From Bacteroides luti (lineage in GTDB: Bacteria > Bacteroidota > Bacteroidia > Bacteroidales > Bacteroidaceae): DNA of 64,000 bases. Position 1 is the stretch's first letter; each line of letters opens with the position of its first letter. Where the stretch lies: assembly GCF_900128905.1 (NCBI RefSeq), contig NZ_FQTV01000006.1:1-64000 (forward strand). Reading direction: 5' to 3'. Of this stretch, positions 36,373 to 45,632 are shown one piece after another. A program made the position numbers and the translations under genes. The notes beneath the pieces are model-generated. The model ran no database searches and was not told where the DNA came from. It saw only the letters and a program-made list of their open reading frames with translations.

Positions 36373-36521
36373 TATGTATTCGATAATAAGTTCTATATCT
36401 TATGCAAAAATAACCTTATTTATTATATTTATACTCTCCCGAATATATTTTTTTACTGTTTTTCTTATTGCTTCTATTTTTTTCTATCTTTACGCTCATA
36501 TTAGAATTAAAATTTTAGGGT

Positions 36522-37532
36522 ATGAGAATAGGTATATTGACTTCGGGTGGAGATTGTCCGGGAATTAACGCAACAATAAGAGGCGTTTGCAAGACGGCGA
36601 TGAATTTTTACGGAATGGAAGTGGTTGGTATACATAGTGGCTTCCAGGGTTTGCTGACAAATGATGTGGAATTCTTTACAGAAAAATCGACGTCGGGGCT
36701 GCTAAATCAAGGTGGTACTATTCTAGGAACTTCGAGAGAAAAACCTTTTAAAAAGAAAGGCGTCTCACCAGATATTGATAAACCCGCAATAATGGCGGAA
36801 AATATACAAAAGCTCGGACTTGATTGTGTGGTCTGTATTGGAGGAAACGGCACCCAGAAAACTGCAGCAAAGATGGCAGCTATGGGGCTGAATGTGGTTT
36901 CTGTACCAAAGACAATCGATAATGATATCTGGGGCACAGATTTCTCCTTTGGATTCGATTCTGCGGTTAATATTGCTACTGATGCTATCGACAGACTTCA
37001 TTCTACTGCCAGTTCTCATAAAAGAGTAATGGTAATTGAAGTTATGGGGCATAAGGCTGGCTGGATTGCTCTTTATTCGGGCATGGCTGGCGGAGGAGAT
37101 GTAATATTGATACCCGAAATAGAATATAGTATTAAGAACGTTGGCGAAACGATAATGAACCGCCTGAAAAAAGGAAAACCGTATTCTATTGTAGTTGTAG
37201 CAGAAGGTATTAAAACGGGCGATGGAAAGAGGGCGGCAGAATATGTTGCCCGAGAAATAGAACACGAAACCGGAATTGAAACAAGACAAACAGTTCTGGG
37301 ATATATTCAGAGAGGAGGAGCACCAACACCTTTCGACCGGAATTTATCGACCCGTATGGGAGGGCATGCAACAGAACTTATTGCCAACGGGGATTTTGGG
37401 CGAATGATAGCGTTGCAAGGAAATGAAATTTCTTCAATACCTTTAAGTGAAGTTGCCGGGAAATTGAAATTAGTAACCGAAGATCAAGATTTGGTTGTTC
37501 AGGGTAGGAGAATGGGAATTTGTTTTGGATAA
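36522..37532 (+). CDS. pfkA: 6-phosphofructokinase, group with Lys at the 124 site
   Basis: The 336-residue enzyme phosphorylates fructose 6-phosphate in glycolysis. GGDCPGIN (9-16), IGGNGT (106-111), PKTIDND (129-135, catalytic Asp133) and MGHKAGWIA (175-183) are visible. The site equal to E. coli Gly104 is Gly110, as in ATP-using enzymes, but the 124 site is Lys130, as in PPi-using and some ATP-using groups, and the metal-site Asp103 is replaced by Asn109. Donor therefore uncertain. A near-consensus -7 (TATCTTTA, 36485-36492) lies upstream. Confidence 0.9.
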   Translation: MRIGILTSGGDCPGINATIRGVCKTAMNFYGMEVVGIHSGFQGLLTNDVEFFTEKSTSGLLNQGGTILGTSREKPFKKKGVSPDIDKPAIMAENIQKLGLDCVVCIGGNGTQKTAAKMAAMGLNVVSVPKTIDNDIWGTDFSFGFDSAVNIATDAIDRLHSTASSHKRVMVIEVMGHKAGWIALYSGMAGGGDVILIPEIEYSIKNVGETIMNRLKKGKPYSIVVVAEGIKTGDGKRAAEYVAREIEHETGIETRQTVLGYIQRGGAPTPFDRNLSTRMGGHATELIANGDFGRMIALQGNEISSIPLSEVAGKLKLVTEDQDLVVQGRRMGICFG

Positions 37533-37555
37533 GAAAAGAGCGAATACAGAATGAC

Positions 37556-38554
37556 TTAACCCAGAAGAGGATTGTTGGGTATCAATTGTTCAGTTACGCT
37601 GATATTTGATTCTTGTTCCTCTTCTAATACCATTTCATTGTTTTGAGGTTCGAAAGAATCGGTTATTTCGGCCTCTAACTCGGTCGCTTCTGTTTCCAGA
37701 GTGGTTTCTGCTTCCAGAGTTGCAATCCCGGAATTCTCATCATCCTTTGCAAGAATCTCTTTTTCAGCTATAGCTGCTTCTGCTTTCTTTCTTGCTTCAT
37801 CAAAGATTTCTTTGAGGAAATTTGGTGTGGTCTGAATCTTTTTCAGTGCCATCTTAGCAGCATTTTGCTGAGATTCTTTTTTCGAATAGCCTATTCCTGT
37901 TCCTGCAGAAAGCCCTTCAATAAGAATTTCTGATTGGAAGATAGGGTTCGATTCTTTATCGAGAAATTGTTCTATAAGTTCAAAAGAGGCTATAACTTTG
38001 TTCTTCTGAGTCCATTCAATCAGTTTAGATTTGAAATTTACCTCTTTCTTTGCCACTTTGTCCAGATCAATAAAGCGCTTAATAATCTTAACTTCTATGA
38101 AATGCTTGCAGACATTATAACCCCGGTCCATATAAATGGCACCTACCAATGCTTCAAAGGCATTTCCGCTCATATAGCTGTTGTGTGAAGATGTGCGGGT
38201 GGAGTATTTTATCAGCTTGTCGAGGCCAATTTCTACGGCAAGTTTATTAAGAGTTTCCCGTTGAACTATTTTAGAACGTGTATTCGTTAGAAAACCTTCT
38301 TTTTTGCCTTCGAATTTCTTGTAAACAATATCTGCTACAATAGCGTCAAGAATAGCATCTCCTAAAAACTCAAGTCGTTCGTTATTCAGAGGTCGGCCCT
38401 TTTCGGACTTTATAGAAGACGATTTGTGGAGTAAAGCCTGTTCGTAAAGGCTTATGTTGCGAGGATAGAACCCCAAAATAGAATAAAAACGAGAATAAGA
38501 CTCTCTATCCTTGCGGAACAAGAGCCTTATTCTATCTATTTTGTTGTTTAACAC
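37556..38554 (-). CDS. rnc: Ribonuclease III with C-terminal extension
   Basis: RNase III cuts double-stranded RNA in rRNA and mRNA processing. The catalytic signature NNERLEFLGDAILDAIVAD and the downstream NAFEALVGAIYMDRG are intact, followed by the double-stranded RNA-binding domain (FKSKLIEWTQKNK through NAAKMALKKI). An acidic, low-complexity tail of about 80 residues follows. The frame opens as far as 38611, but starts there overlap fabF by 53 bases; GTG 38554, four bases past the fabF stop, fits better and gives 332 residues starting LNNKIDRIRLLF. Third gene of acpP-fabF-rnc. Confidence 0.9.
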   Translation of the reverse strand: MLNNKIDRIRLLFRKDRESYSRFYSILGFYPRNISLYEQALLHKSSSIKSEKGRPLNNERLEFLGDAILDAIVADIVYKKFEGKKEGFLTNTRSKIVQRETLNKLAVEIGLDKLIKYSTRTSSHNSYMSGNAFEALVGAIYMDRGYNVCKHFIEVKIIKRFIDLDKVAKKEVNFKSKLIEWTQKNKVIASFELIEQFLDKESNPIFQSEILIEGLSAGTGIGYSKKESQQNAAKMALKKIQTTPNFLKEIFDEARKKAEAAIAEKEILAKDDENSGIATLEAETTLETEATELEAEITDSFEPQNNEMVLEEEQESNISVTEQLIPNNPLLG

Positions 38555-38558
38555 AATC

Positions 38559-39821
38559 TTATTCGCTGTATTTTTTAAAGATAACGCATGCATTATGCCC
38601 ACCAAAACCAAAGGTGTTAGAAAGTGCTACATTAACTTCACGCTTTTGCGCCTTGTTAAAGGTAAAATTCAAGTTATAGTCAATGTTTTCGTCATTGTCT
38701 CCATCTTCATGATTGATAGTTGGAGGAACGATTCCATTTTTAATAGCCAGAATACTTGCAATAGCTTCAACAGCACCGGCAGCACCAAGAAGGTGGCCAG
38801 TCATAGATTTAGTGGAACTAATATTCAGCTTATAAGCATGTTCGCCAAATACTTCCTTGATTGCTTTCGATTCTGAAATATCACCTACAGGAGTAGATGT
38901 TCCGTGAACGTTGATATAATCAACTTCTTCCGGTTTCATTTCAGCGTCTTCCAATGCATTCTTCATTACCAACATAGCTCCTAAACCTTCTGGGTGAGAA
39001 GCTGTTAAGTGATATGCGTCAGCAGAAAGGCCACTTCCAACAATTTCAGCGTAAATTTTTGCTCCACGTGCTTTGGCATGTTCCAATTCTTCCAAAACGA
39101 GGCATCCGCCACCTTCACCCATAATGAATCCATCGCGGCTTGCGCTGAATGGGCGAGAAGCTCTTGTTGCATCCTCGTTTCGTGTTGACAAAGCGTGCAT
39201 TGCATTAAAACCGCCTACACCTGCTTCAGTAATAGCTGCTTCAGATCCACCGGTTACAATTACATTTGCTTTGTTCAATCGGATATAGTTAAATGCATCA
39301 GCTATAGCGTTTGAAGAAGTTGCACAAGCAGATACAGTTGCAAAGTTAGGACCGTGAAAGCCATACATGATGGAAATCTGTCCTGCTGCAATATCCGAAA
39401 TCATTTTTGGGATAAAGAAAGGATTGAATTTTGGGCCGTTTTCTTTGTTGGTAGCATAGTTCTTTACTTCTTCTTCAAAAGTTTGGATACCACCGATTCC
39501 AGCACCAAAGATTACACCAATTCTGTTTAAATCTTCTTTCTCAAGATCAAGAGCTGAATCTGTTACAGCTTGTTTAGCTACAGCAACTGCATACTGTGTG
39601 TAACGATCCATCTTTCTTGCTTCCTTGCGATCGATGTATTGATTTGCATCAAAGTTCTTTACTTCGCAAGCGAATTTAGTTTTAAACAAAGACGTATCAA
39701 AATGAGTAATAGGTCCTGCTCCGCTCACACCATTGACCAAATTTTCCCAAAATTCGGGAATAGTGTTGCCTATAGGAGTAAGAGCACCAAGACCTGTTAC
39801 TACAACTCTTTTTAATTCCAT
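38559..39821 (-). CDS. fabF: 3-oxoacyl-ACP synthase II
   Basis: FabF elongates acyl-ACP with malonyl-ACP in fatty-acid synthesis. The 420-residue sequence has the catalytic Cys in TVSACATSSNAI and the two His in NVHGTSTPVGD and TGHLLGAAGAVEA. Ends in FGFGGHNACVIFKK. It lies 15 bases after acpP and directly ahead of rnc, a standard Bacteroidetes order. Confidence 0.97.
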   Translation of the reverse strand: MELKRVVVTGLGALTPIGNTIPEFWENLVNGVSGAGPITHFDTSLFKTKFACEVKNFDANQYIDRKEARKMDRYTQYAVAVAKQAVTDSALDLEKEDLNRIGVIFGAGIGGIQTFEEEVKNYATNKENGPKFNPFFIPKMISDIAAGQISIMYGFHGPNFATVSACATSSNAIADAFNYIRLNKANVIVTGGSEAAITEAGVGGFNAMHALSTRNEDATRASRPFSASRDGFIMGEGGGCLVLEELEHAKARGAKIYAEIVGSGLSADAYHLTASHPEGLGAMLVMKNALEDAEMKPEEVDYINVHGTSTPVGDISESKAIKEVFGEHAYKLNISSTKSMTGHLLGAAGAVEAIASILAIKNGIVPPTINHEDGDNDENIDYNLNFTFNKAQKREVNVALSNTFGFGGHNACVIFKKYSE

Positions 39822-39836
39822 ATTATGAAATCAGAA

Positions 39837-40073
39837 TTAAGCTTTAGCAGTTTCGATGTAAGATACAGCGTCACCTACAGTTGCGATCTTTTCTGCTTGA
39901 TCATCAGGGATAGAGATTCCGAATTCTTTTTCGAATTCCATAATAAGTTCTACAGTATCAAGTGAATCTGCACCTAGATCATTTGTGAAGCTTGCTTCTA
40001 ATGTAACTTCAGATTCTTCAACGCCTAATTTATCAACGATAATCGCCTTTACTCTTGATTCAATTTCAGACAT
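39837..40073 (-). CDS. acpP: Acyl carrier protein
   Basis: The 78-residue ACP carries growing acyl chains on 4'-phosphopantetheine at Ser37 within GADSLD. The acidic helix [15 protein letters not shown] is typical. It heads the acpP-fabF-rnc operon and diverges from purN, with a promoter reading TTTG-N20-TTCCTTTG on the minus strand (40127-40158). Confidence 0.98.
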   Translation of the reverse strand: MSEIESRVKAIIVDKLGVEESEVTLEASFTNDLGADSLDTVELIMEFEKEFGISIPDDQAEKIATVGDAVSYIETAKA

Positions 40074-40112
40074 AACTTTAAGTTTTTTAATTAATAAATT
40101 GAATTATTTTTT

Positions 40113-40158
40113 TAAATTTGCAGCTGCAAAGGAATGAATATTTATTGTTTCGAGCAAA
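40113..40158. promoter_or_regulatory. Overlapping divergent acpP/purN promoter region
   Basis: On the minus strand TTTG (40155-40158) and TTCCTTTG (40127-40134) are 20 bases apart, one mismatch from consensus, facing acpP. On the plus strand TAAATTTG (40113-40120) is an exact -7 match facing purN. Their TTTG ends join in the perfect 14-bp palindrome TTTGCAGCTGCAAA (40117-40130). Confidence 0.6.
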
Positions 40159-40224
40159 TATTTAACCAATAAATTTCATTTGTTTGCACATTTTTCACGA
40201 TTTTGTGCACAGATTAGCGGTTTT

Positions 40225-40815
40225 ATGAGTATAAAAATAGCAATATTTGGTTCAGGTTCAGGTACGAATGCCGAAAATATCATGCAATATTTTAATGGCA
40301 ATCTGTCTATTGAGGTTGCTTTGGTTTTATCTAATAAGGCTGATGCTTATATATTAGAGAGAGCTAGGTTGCATCATATCCCTTATGCTGTGTTTACTAA
40401 AACTGATTTTAATAATACTGTAGAACTTCTCTCTTTGCTTAAAGAACATGAAGTTGATTTTATTGTTCTTGCCGGTTTTCTTCTTCAGATTCCTGTAGAC
40501 CTGATTCATGCGTATCCTAATAAAATTATAAATATACATCCGGCTTTACTTCCTAAGTATGGTGGAAAAGGGATGTATGGCGACCGTGTTCATGACGCTG
40601 TGATTGCATCGGGCGATAAATTCTCTGGTATTACTATACATTATATAGATGAGCATTATGATTCTGGCAGTATAATTTTTCAGGCAAAATGTGATGTGCT
40701 TACAACGGACACTCCTAATGATTTGGCCACAAGGATTCATGCTCTGGAATATAAATACTTCCCCAAAGTAATTGAAGATACTATCTGCAAGGAATTTAAG
40801 TTGTCTTCTGAATGA
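40225..40815 (+). CDS. purN: Phosphoribosylglycinamide formyltransferase
   Basis: PurN transfers a formyl group from 10-formyl-THF to GAR in purine synthesis. The 196-residue sequence begins MSIKIAIFGSGSGTNAENI and has the catalytic Asn/His/Asp set in INIHPALLPKYGGKGMYGDRVH and the later HYDSGSIIFQ. I chose ATG 40225; an upstream ATG at 40180 adds 15 residues that do not belong to the fold. Confidence 0.95.
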   Translation: MSIKIAIFGSGSGTNAENIMQYFNGNLSIEVALVLSNKADAYILERARLHHIPYAVFTKTDFNNTVELLSLLKEHEVDFIVLAGFLLQIPVDLIHAYPNKIINIHPALLPKYGGKGMYGDRVHDAVIASGDKFSGITIHYIDEHYDSGSIIFQAKCDVLTTDTPNDLATRIHALEYKYFPKVIEDTICKEFKLSSE

Positions 40816-40888
40816 TCTGAAAGCATAATTTGTTACAAAGTAAAAGTGGTGGTGCTAAACTTTCCCAAAAACTTCTTTTATATGTCTT

Positions 40889-40951
40889 GTGCTAAAATTT
40901 AGCACGCCCATTCTCACGGCTTTTCAGAGGGGGTACCCTTGTTACCCCCTC
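40889..40951. repeat. Two hairpins between convergent purN and helicase-like gene
   Basis: GTGCTAAAATTTAGCAC (40889-40905) is a near-perfect palindrome whose half GTGCTAAA also occurs at 40852. GAGGGGGTA (40927-40935) pairs perfectly with TACCCCCTC (40943-40951) over a 7-base loop. The second is a strong hairpin but lacks a T tract on either strand, so a role in ending both transcripts is only likely. Confidence 0.5.
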
Positions 40952-41010
40952 CAAAACAACCTTATGTTTTTCCATTTTTCAGTCAGTTAATTGCTCGTCT
41001 CTGTTTCTCA

Positions 41011-42900
41011 CTATTTTGTGCTGATTAATAATATCTTAGGTCCTCTATTGTTGCGGGTAGTACTTGTCTCAAAATACCTCTCTACTTCGGATGCAGTTAC
41101 TCTTTTATTTACAGGTATACCGTTCTTCTTATATATATTGGTGAGTACGGCACTAATTTCGGATGCGGTATATTGCTTTCCTGTCTCCAATTGTTTATGA
41201 ACTCCGCGGGTTACAGAAGGGCAGTTTTTTAGCTGATGCAAGCTCTTCTTCTTTAAAGTGCTGAGCATGGTCGACTCGCGGAAGTTTATACTCCTTATAT
41301 ATTCAGATCCTTTTGAAAGGTAACATTCAAAAAGAGTATGCTCATATGGAGAACGAATAATTTGTTGTATCTGTGCTTCGTAATACTTTCTATGTTCCGG
41401 ATTCTCTGAGAAACGAAGATGGTTTGCCCTGTCGAGTTGACGAAGTAATACCTCCGCTTTCCATTTGCGGGTTTTCGCTCTCTGGCGTGACAGTCGGTCT
41501 GCATCGCTGAATAGATATTCCTTTGGCTGGAAATCTATACTGAAATTTGGTATTGCCTTATAGGCATTCAGTAGGTGATTTTTGTTTGTGTAGAGTTCCA
41601 ACACTCTTTGTTCATCGTAGTAGTTGGCTATCTTGTATTCATTCCTGGTTCCGTCTTCATTTAAATAACAGTTTCCACTCATTCCAAGAAGTGCTTCAAG
41701 GTATGCACCCTTCTCGCCTTCGCTTCCGGCTTTTGAATAGAGGTTCTTTATTGTGCTGATAGCCTGGAATGTTCCTTCCAGATAAAGCTGTGCTTCTACC
41801 TCCGAACGGTATTCCAAATCCTCTTTTATACTGCTGATGTGCGTAACGCTTTTAACTCCGTTGCGGAATCTGCCTGTAATCTGGATAGTCTCTGTTCTTG
41901 GATCGATGGCTGATTGTGGTGCCCCCATCATGTCCGACAGGATAATAACGTGAGGTTTGCTTTTGCATTCTATATCTACCGCCGAGTAAAACCGGCCCGT
42001 AAAGAAGTTTACCTTTGTGAGCTTGTTTATAAAGCTGTAAGCTTTTCGGTTGAAGTTTTTAGAATGCATATATGTAAGCTTCTCCATTGCGCCTTCGCTG
42101 CAAAAAGTGGTGACTTGTTTCTGAAGGTCGAGTGACAACTCGCAGAAAATTGACTCGAAAGTATCTATTGAATTGCAGAATACACAGATATTGCCAGGAT
42201 GCAAAGTAATCTCTTCAAGGAATGCCTCCAGTATATTATTGGTAGGTAGAAGTTTTATTGGCATGCTGAAATCAAAATCGGGTGTAATTTTTAATATTGA
42301 GAAGCCTTGCTTTTCAAATCTAGGATCTGCTGCTATCAAAGGTGTGGCAGAAACCATCGCTTTCTCTCTGAATCTAAAGAAATCATCCATAGGAGCTTCA
42401 ATGGATTCGCGGAAGTCAATGTCCTGAATCAGTTTTTCGCATTCGTCGAACAGCAAAAAGAATTCATTGTATATATCAATGCTTATTTCCTCCAGAGTCT
42501 CTTTTAGTCGCTGAAAACTTTCCGGAGTTACCATAATCTTTCGTTTTGACTTATGTTTCTGGATGTATTCCTCAATTTTCTGTCCCGTGATACCTGAATA
42601 TACACCTAATATACTTCCTTTGTGCTTTTTTACCTTACCTTCAATTACCGGAACATTTGGCTCAACGATAATTGAGTTTCTGTCGCTCACCAGTTCACAG
42701 TAAGTAGCTCCAATACCTGTTAATGTTTTATTGATAATGCAATGTGTTGGCAGCATTTGCTTTCCATCGCGTTTTAGCGCATCAAGCAGACGCTCACCTT
42801 TTTTTATTTTTAGTATTACTTCTCTCACGTAGTGTTTTTCTTTAGTTTTTATTAAAGAAACCAGTTGAAACATATTTTTGAATATGTCCATTGATTTCAA
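41011..42900 (-). CDS. SF2 helicase-like protein with altered Walker A
   Basis: The 629-residue protein has SF2-helicase order: a Walker A-like TLTGIGATYCEL (about 59-70), DEAH-type LLFDECEKL (about 147-155), SAT motif MVSATPL (about 179-185), and motif VI QITGRFRNG (about 339-347). The invariant Lys of Walker A is Ala, and the loop reads GIGAT instead of GxGKT. Similar GIGAT proteins occur in some plasmid and phage settings. It may bind nucleic acid without standard ATP hydrolysis, or use another Lys. A -7 match (TAACTTTG, minus strand at 42915-42922) precedes it. Confidence 0.65.
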   Translation of the reverse strand: MKSMDIFKNMFQLVSLIKTKEKHYVREVILKIKKGERLLDALKRDGKQMLPTHCIINKTLTGIGATYCELVSDRNSIIVEPNVPVIEGKVKKHKGSILGVYSGITGQKIEEYIQKHKSKRKIMVTPESFQRLKETLEEISIDIYNEFFLLFDECEKLIQDIDFRESIEAPMDDFFRFREKAMVSATPLIAADPRFEKQGFSILKITPDFDFSMPIKLLPTNNILEAFLEEITLHPGNICVFCNSIDTFESIFCELSLDLQKQVTTFCSEGAMEKLTYMHSKNFNRKAYSFINKLTKVNFFTGRFYSAVDIECKSKPHVIILSDMMGAPQSAIDPRTETIQITGRFRNGVKSVTHISSIKEDLEYRSEVEAQLYLEGTFQAISTIKNLYSKAGSEGEKGAYLEALLGMSGNCYLNEDGTRNEYKIANYYDEQRVLELYTNKNHLLNAYKAIPNFSIDFQPKEYLFSDADRLSRQRAKTRKWKAEVLLRQLDRANHLRFSENPEHRKYYEAQIQQIIRSPYEHTLFECYLSKGSEYIRSINFRESTMLSTLKKKSLHQLKNCPSVTRGVHKQLETGKQYTASEISAVLTNIYKKNGIPVNKRVTASEVERYFETSTTRNNRGPKILLISTK

Positions 42901-43094
42901 TTTACGAAAGTGTGCAAAGTTAAAATAATGTTTTGATTATTCTTTAGTTAAAGAGCTTATCTCTTCTTGTTATAATAAATGCTGGTTACTTTCTGAAATT
43001 CATTTTATTTCTGCTTTATAACATCATATTAACTATTAGATAATATAATTTAGGTTAATTAAATATTGGAAACAAAAATTTAATATAAAAATTG

Positions 43095-43125
43095 CTTGCA
43101 ATTAAGTTTTTAATATTTATGTTTG
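43095..43125 (+). promoter_or_regulatory. Promoter of the GH9/deacetylase gene
   Basis: CTTG (43095-43098), a 19-base spacer and TATGTTTG (43118-43125) give an exact -7 and a one-mismatch -33. It falls inside the longer frame that opens at 43092, so the translation start must be the later ATG at 43167. Bases 42923-43094 hold nothing else that I can identify. Confidence 0.65.
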
Positions 43126-43166
43126 CATTTAGTATTTTGTTAACCAGACCTTTATTGTGCCATATT

Positions 43167-45632
43167 ATGAAAAAAATAGGGATTGCACTTCTTTCTTTTC
43201 ATTTGCTCTCTGGCTCTGTTTGCGCTTCGCAATGGATTAGAGTGAATCAAGAAGGTTATTTACCTGATGATGTTAAGGTAGCTGTTTGGCTTACTGATCA
43301 ATCTGTGTCTGTTTCAGAGTTTCAGATTGTAAGTGGCTTGACTGATAAAGTAATGTGTAACTGCAAAGTCGTTCAACAAAAAGGCGCTCAAGGTCCTTTT
43401 TCTAATACTGCTCGTTTGAACTTCTCTGAATTTAAACAATCCGGTTCTTTTTATATTAAAGCAGGAACAGTTAAGTCTCCTGTTTTTAGAATAGGTAATA
43501 ATGTCTACTCATCTGCTGTTGAAGTACCATTAAAGTACATGCGCCAGCAACGTTGTGGGTTTAATCCGTTTTTAAATGATTCTTGCCATAAGTTTGATGG
43601 TAGAATTGTTGATCATCCTACTCGTACCGGAGAAAAAATAGATGCTCGTGGCGGATGGCATGATGCTTCTGATTACCTTCAATATGTCACTACTTCGGCA
43701 AATGCTATATACCAGATGTTATTTGCTTATAGTCAGTACCCAAAGGCTTTTGCTGATAACTATAGAGCTGACGGATTACCCGGAAGCAATGGAATTCCCG
43801 ATGTGCTTGACGAAGCAAAATGGGGTTTGGATTGGCTGTTAAGAATGAATCCTGATAAAGATACTTTTTTTAATCAGATTGCAGATGATAGAGATCATGC
43901 AGGCTTTAAATTGCCGACTAATGACGTAGTTGATTATGGTTGGGGAAAAGGAAAAGATCGTCCGGTTTATTTTTGCACGGGGCAAAAGCAGGGATTGCTG
44001 AAACATAAAAACAGAACAACCGGACTTGCTTCGACTGTTGGTAAATTTGCATCAGCTTTTTCTTTAGGAGCCGATTTACTGGCAAACTTTTATCCTGAAT
44101 ATTCGAAAATCTTAAAAGAAAAGTCTGTTGATGCCTATAATAAAGGTGTAGAGTTTCCGGGCGTATGTCAAACAGCCTGTTGTGTGTCTCCATATTTTTA
44201 TGAAGAAGATAACTGGACTGATGATATGCAGCTTGCTGCAGCTCAGATTTATAAATCTACCGGTGATAAGAAGTATCTGAAAGATGCCGTTTTGTATGGT
44301 AGAATGGAACCTGTTACTCCTTGGATGGGAGCAGATTCTGCACGCCATTATCAGTGGTATCCCTTTGTGAATATCGGACACTATCAACTTGCTACTCAAG
44401 ATAATCCAGCCGTAAAGAACGAGTTTATTCGTAACTTAAGAAGTGGCTTGGAACGAGTACGCGAACGTGCTGGCGATGATGTGTTTTTAAATGGAATACC
44501 TTTTATATGGTGTTCTAACAATCTTACAGTTGCGCTGATAACTCAATGTAACTTGTATCGCAGATTGACTGGTAACACTGAATTTCTTGAAATGGAAACA
44601 GCTATGCGAGATTGGTTATTTGGTTGTAATCCATGGGGAAAATGCATGATTGTAGGGTTGCCTTCCAATGGAGATTATCCTCTTTATCCGCATTCTGCTT
44701 TTTCGCAGCTGTATCATTATCCTATTGATGGTGGATTGGTTGATGGGCCTGTTTATACTTCTATTTTTAAGAATTTGAGAGGTGTTCATTTAGGACAAGA
44801 AGATAAATATGCAGCTTTTCAATCAGATAGAGTTGTCTATCACGATGATTATGCAGACTATTCTACGAATGAACCAACTATGGATGGAACAGCATCTTTA
44901 AGTTATTATCTGGCATACCTGGCATCTGAAGCTTCTTCTAAAGATTCGAATAAGAGAGTTCTTGGAGGAATTATTCAGGGAGATACTTCGAAAAAGAAAA
45001 TAGCTTTGGTCTTTACCGGGCATGAATTTGCGGATGGGGGTAAGACTATCAGTAAGGCTTTAAAGAAACAAAACATTAAAGGATCTTTCTTTCTGACTGG
45101 TGATTTTTATCGTTCTTTCCCTAAGTTAGCAAAGTCATTGCAGAAAGATGGTCATTATTTAGCTCCACATTCGGATAAGCATATACTTTATGCCGACTGG
45201 GGCAAGAGAGATTCGACTTTGATTACCCGTGAAGCTTTTCGGAAAGATCTTAAAGATAATTATCAGGCAATGATACAGGCAGGAGTTAATTTACCCAAGA
45301 AGCTTTATTTTCTACCTGCCTATGAATGGTATAATAATGATATATCTTCATGGTGTTCAGAATTAGGCGTGCAACTTATTAATTTCACTCCGGGAACCGG
45401 ATCAAATGCTGATTATACTGTTCCTGAAATGAAGTCGTATAAATCTTCAGAGGAGATTTATCAGAATATTCTCAATTATGAGCAAATAAATACACTAAAT
45501 GGTTTTATGTTATTAGTTCATATTGGCACGGATAAAAGACGAACAGATAAGTTTTATAACTATCTTGATAAATTAATAGAGACTTTAAAATCCAAAGGAT
45601 ACGAATTTACTCCTGTAGATAAGTTACTATAA
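43167..45632 (+). CDS. GH9 glycosidase fused to NodB-like deacetylase
   Basis: The 821-residue secreted protein has a signal peptide (cut near VCA, 20), a CelD-N immunoglobulin-like domain (about 22-112, with RVNQEGYLPDDVKVAVW), a GH9 barrel (about 115-590: GGWHDASDY with Asp166 and Asp169; acid Glu569 in TNEPTMDG) and a C-terminal polysaccharide-deacetylase fold (about 605-820). In the last, motif 1 is VFTGHEFADGG (615-625) instead of TFDDG and motif 2 is HSDKH (668-672). GH9 covers cellulases and also exo-beta-glucosaminidases; combined with a deacetylase an amino-sugar glycan is plausible. The ATG after the -7 element decides the start. Confidence 0.8.
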   Translation: MKKIGIALLSFHLLSGSVCASQWIRVNQEGYLPDDVKVAVWLTDQSVSVSEFQIVSGLTDKVMCNCKVVQQKGAQGPFSNTARLNFSEFKQSGSFYIKAGTVKSPVFRIGNNVYSSAVEVPLKYMRQQRCGFNPFLNDSCHKFDGRIVDHPTRTGEKIDARGGWHDASDYLQYVTTSANAIYQMLFAYSQYPKAFADNYRADGLPGSNGIPDVLDEAKWGLDWLLRMNPDKDTFFNQIADDRDHAGFKLPTNDVVDYGWGKGKDRPVYFCTGQKQGLLKHKNRTTGLASTVGKFASAFSLGADLLANFYPEYSKILKEKSVDAYNKGVEFPGVCQTACCVSPYFYEEDNWTDDMQLAAAQIYKSTGDKKYLKDAVLYGRMEPVTPWMGADSARHYQWYPFVNIGHYQLATQDNPAVKNEFIRNLRSGLERVRERAGDDVFLNGIPFIWCSNNLTVALITQCNLYRRLTGNTEFLEMETAMRDWLFGCNPWGKCMIVGLPSNGDYPLYPHSAFSQLYHYPIDGGLVDGPVYTSIFKNLRGVHLGQEDKYAAFQSDRVVYHDDYADYSTNEPTMDGTASLSYYLAYLASEASSKDSNKRVLGGIIQGDTSKKKIALVFTGHEFADGGKTISKALKKQNIKGSFFLTGDFYRSFPKLAKSLQKDGHYLAPHSDKHILYADWGKRDSTLITREAFRKDLKDNYQAMIQAGVNLPKKLYFLPAYEWYNNDISSWCSELGVQLINFTPGTGSNADYTVPEMKSYKSSEEIYQNILNYEQINTLNGFMLLVHIGTDKRRTDKFYNYLDKLIETLKSKGYEFTPVDKLL

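Noticed and set aside
36765..37289. 174-residue minus-strand ORF opposite pfkA
   Set aside because: It lies wholly antisense to the strongly conserved pfkA, with unlikely composition (many Ser, Tyr, His).
38555..38611. Longer RNase III start
   Set aside because: It would overlap the fabF coding end by 53 bases; a GTG four bases past the fabF stop fits the family N-terminus.
43092..43166. Upstream start adding 25 residues to the GH9 protein
   Set aside because: The promoter -7 element lies inside this extension, and the ATG at 43167 begins a good signal peptide.
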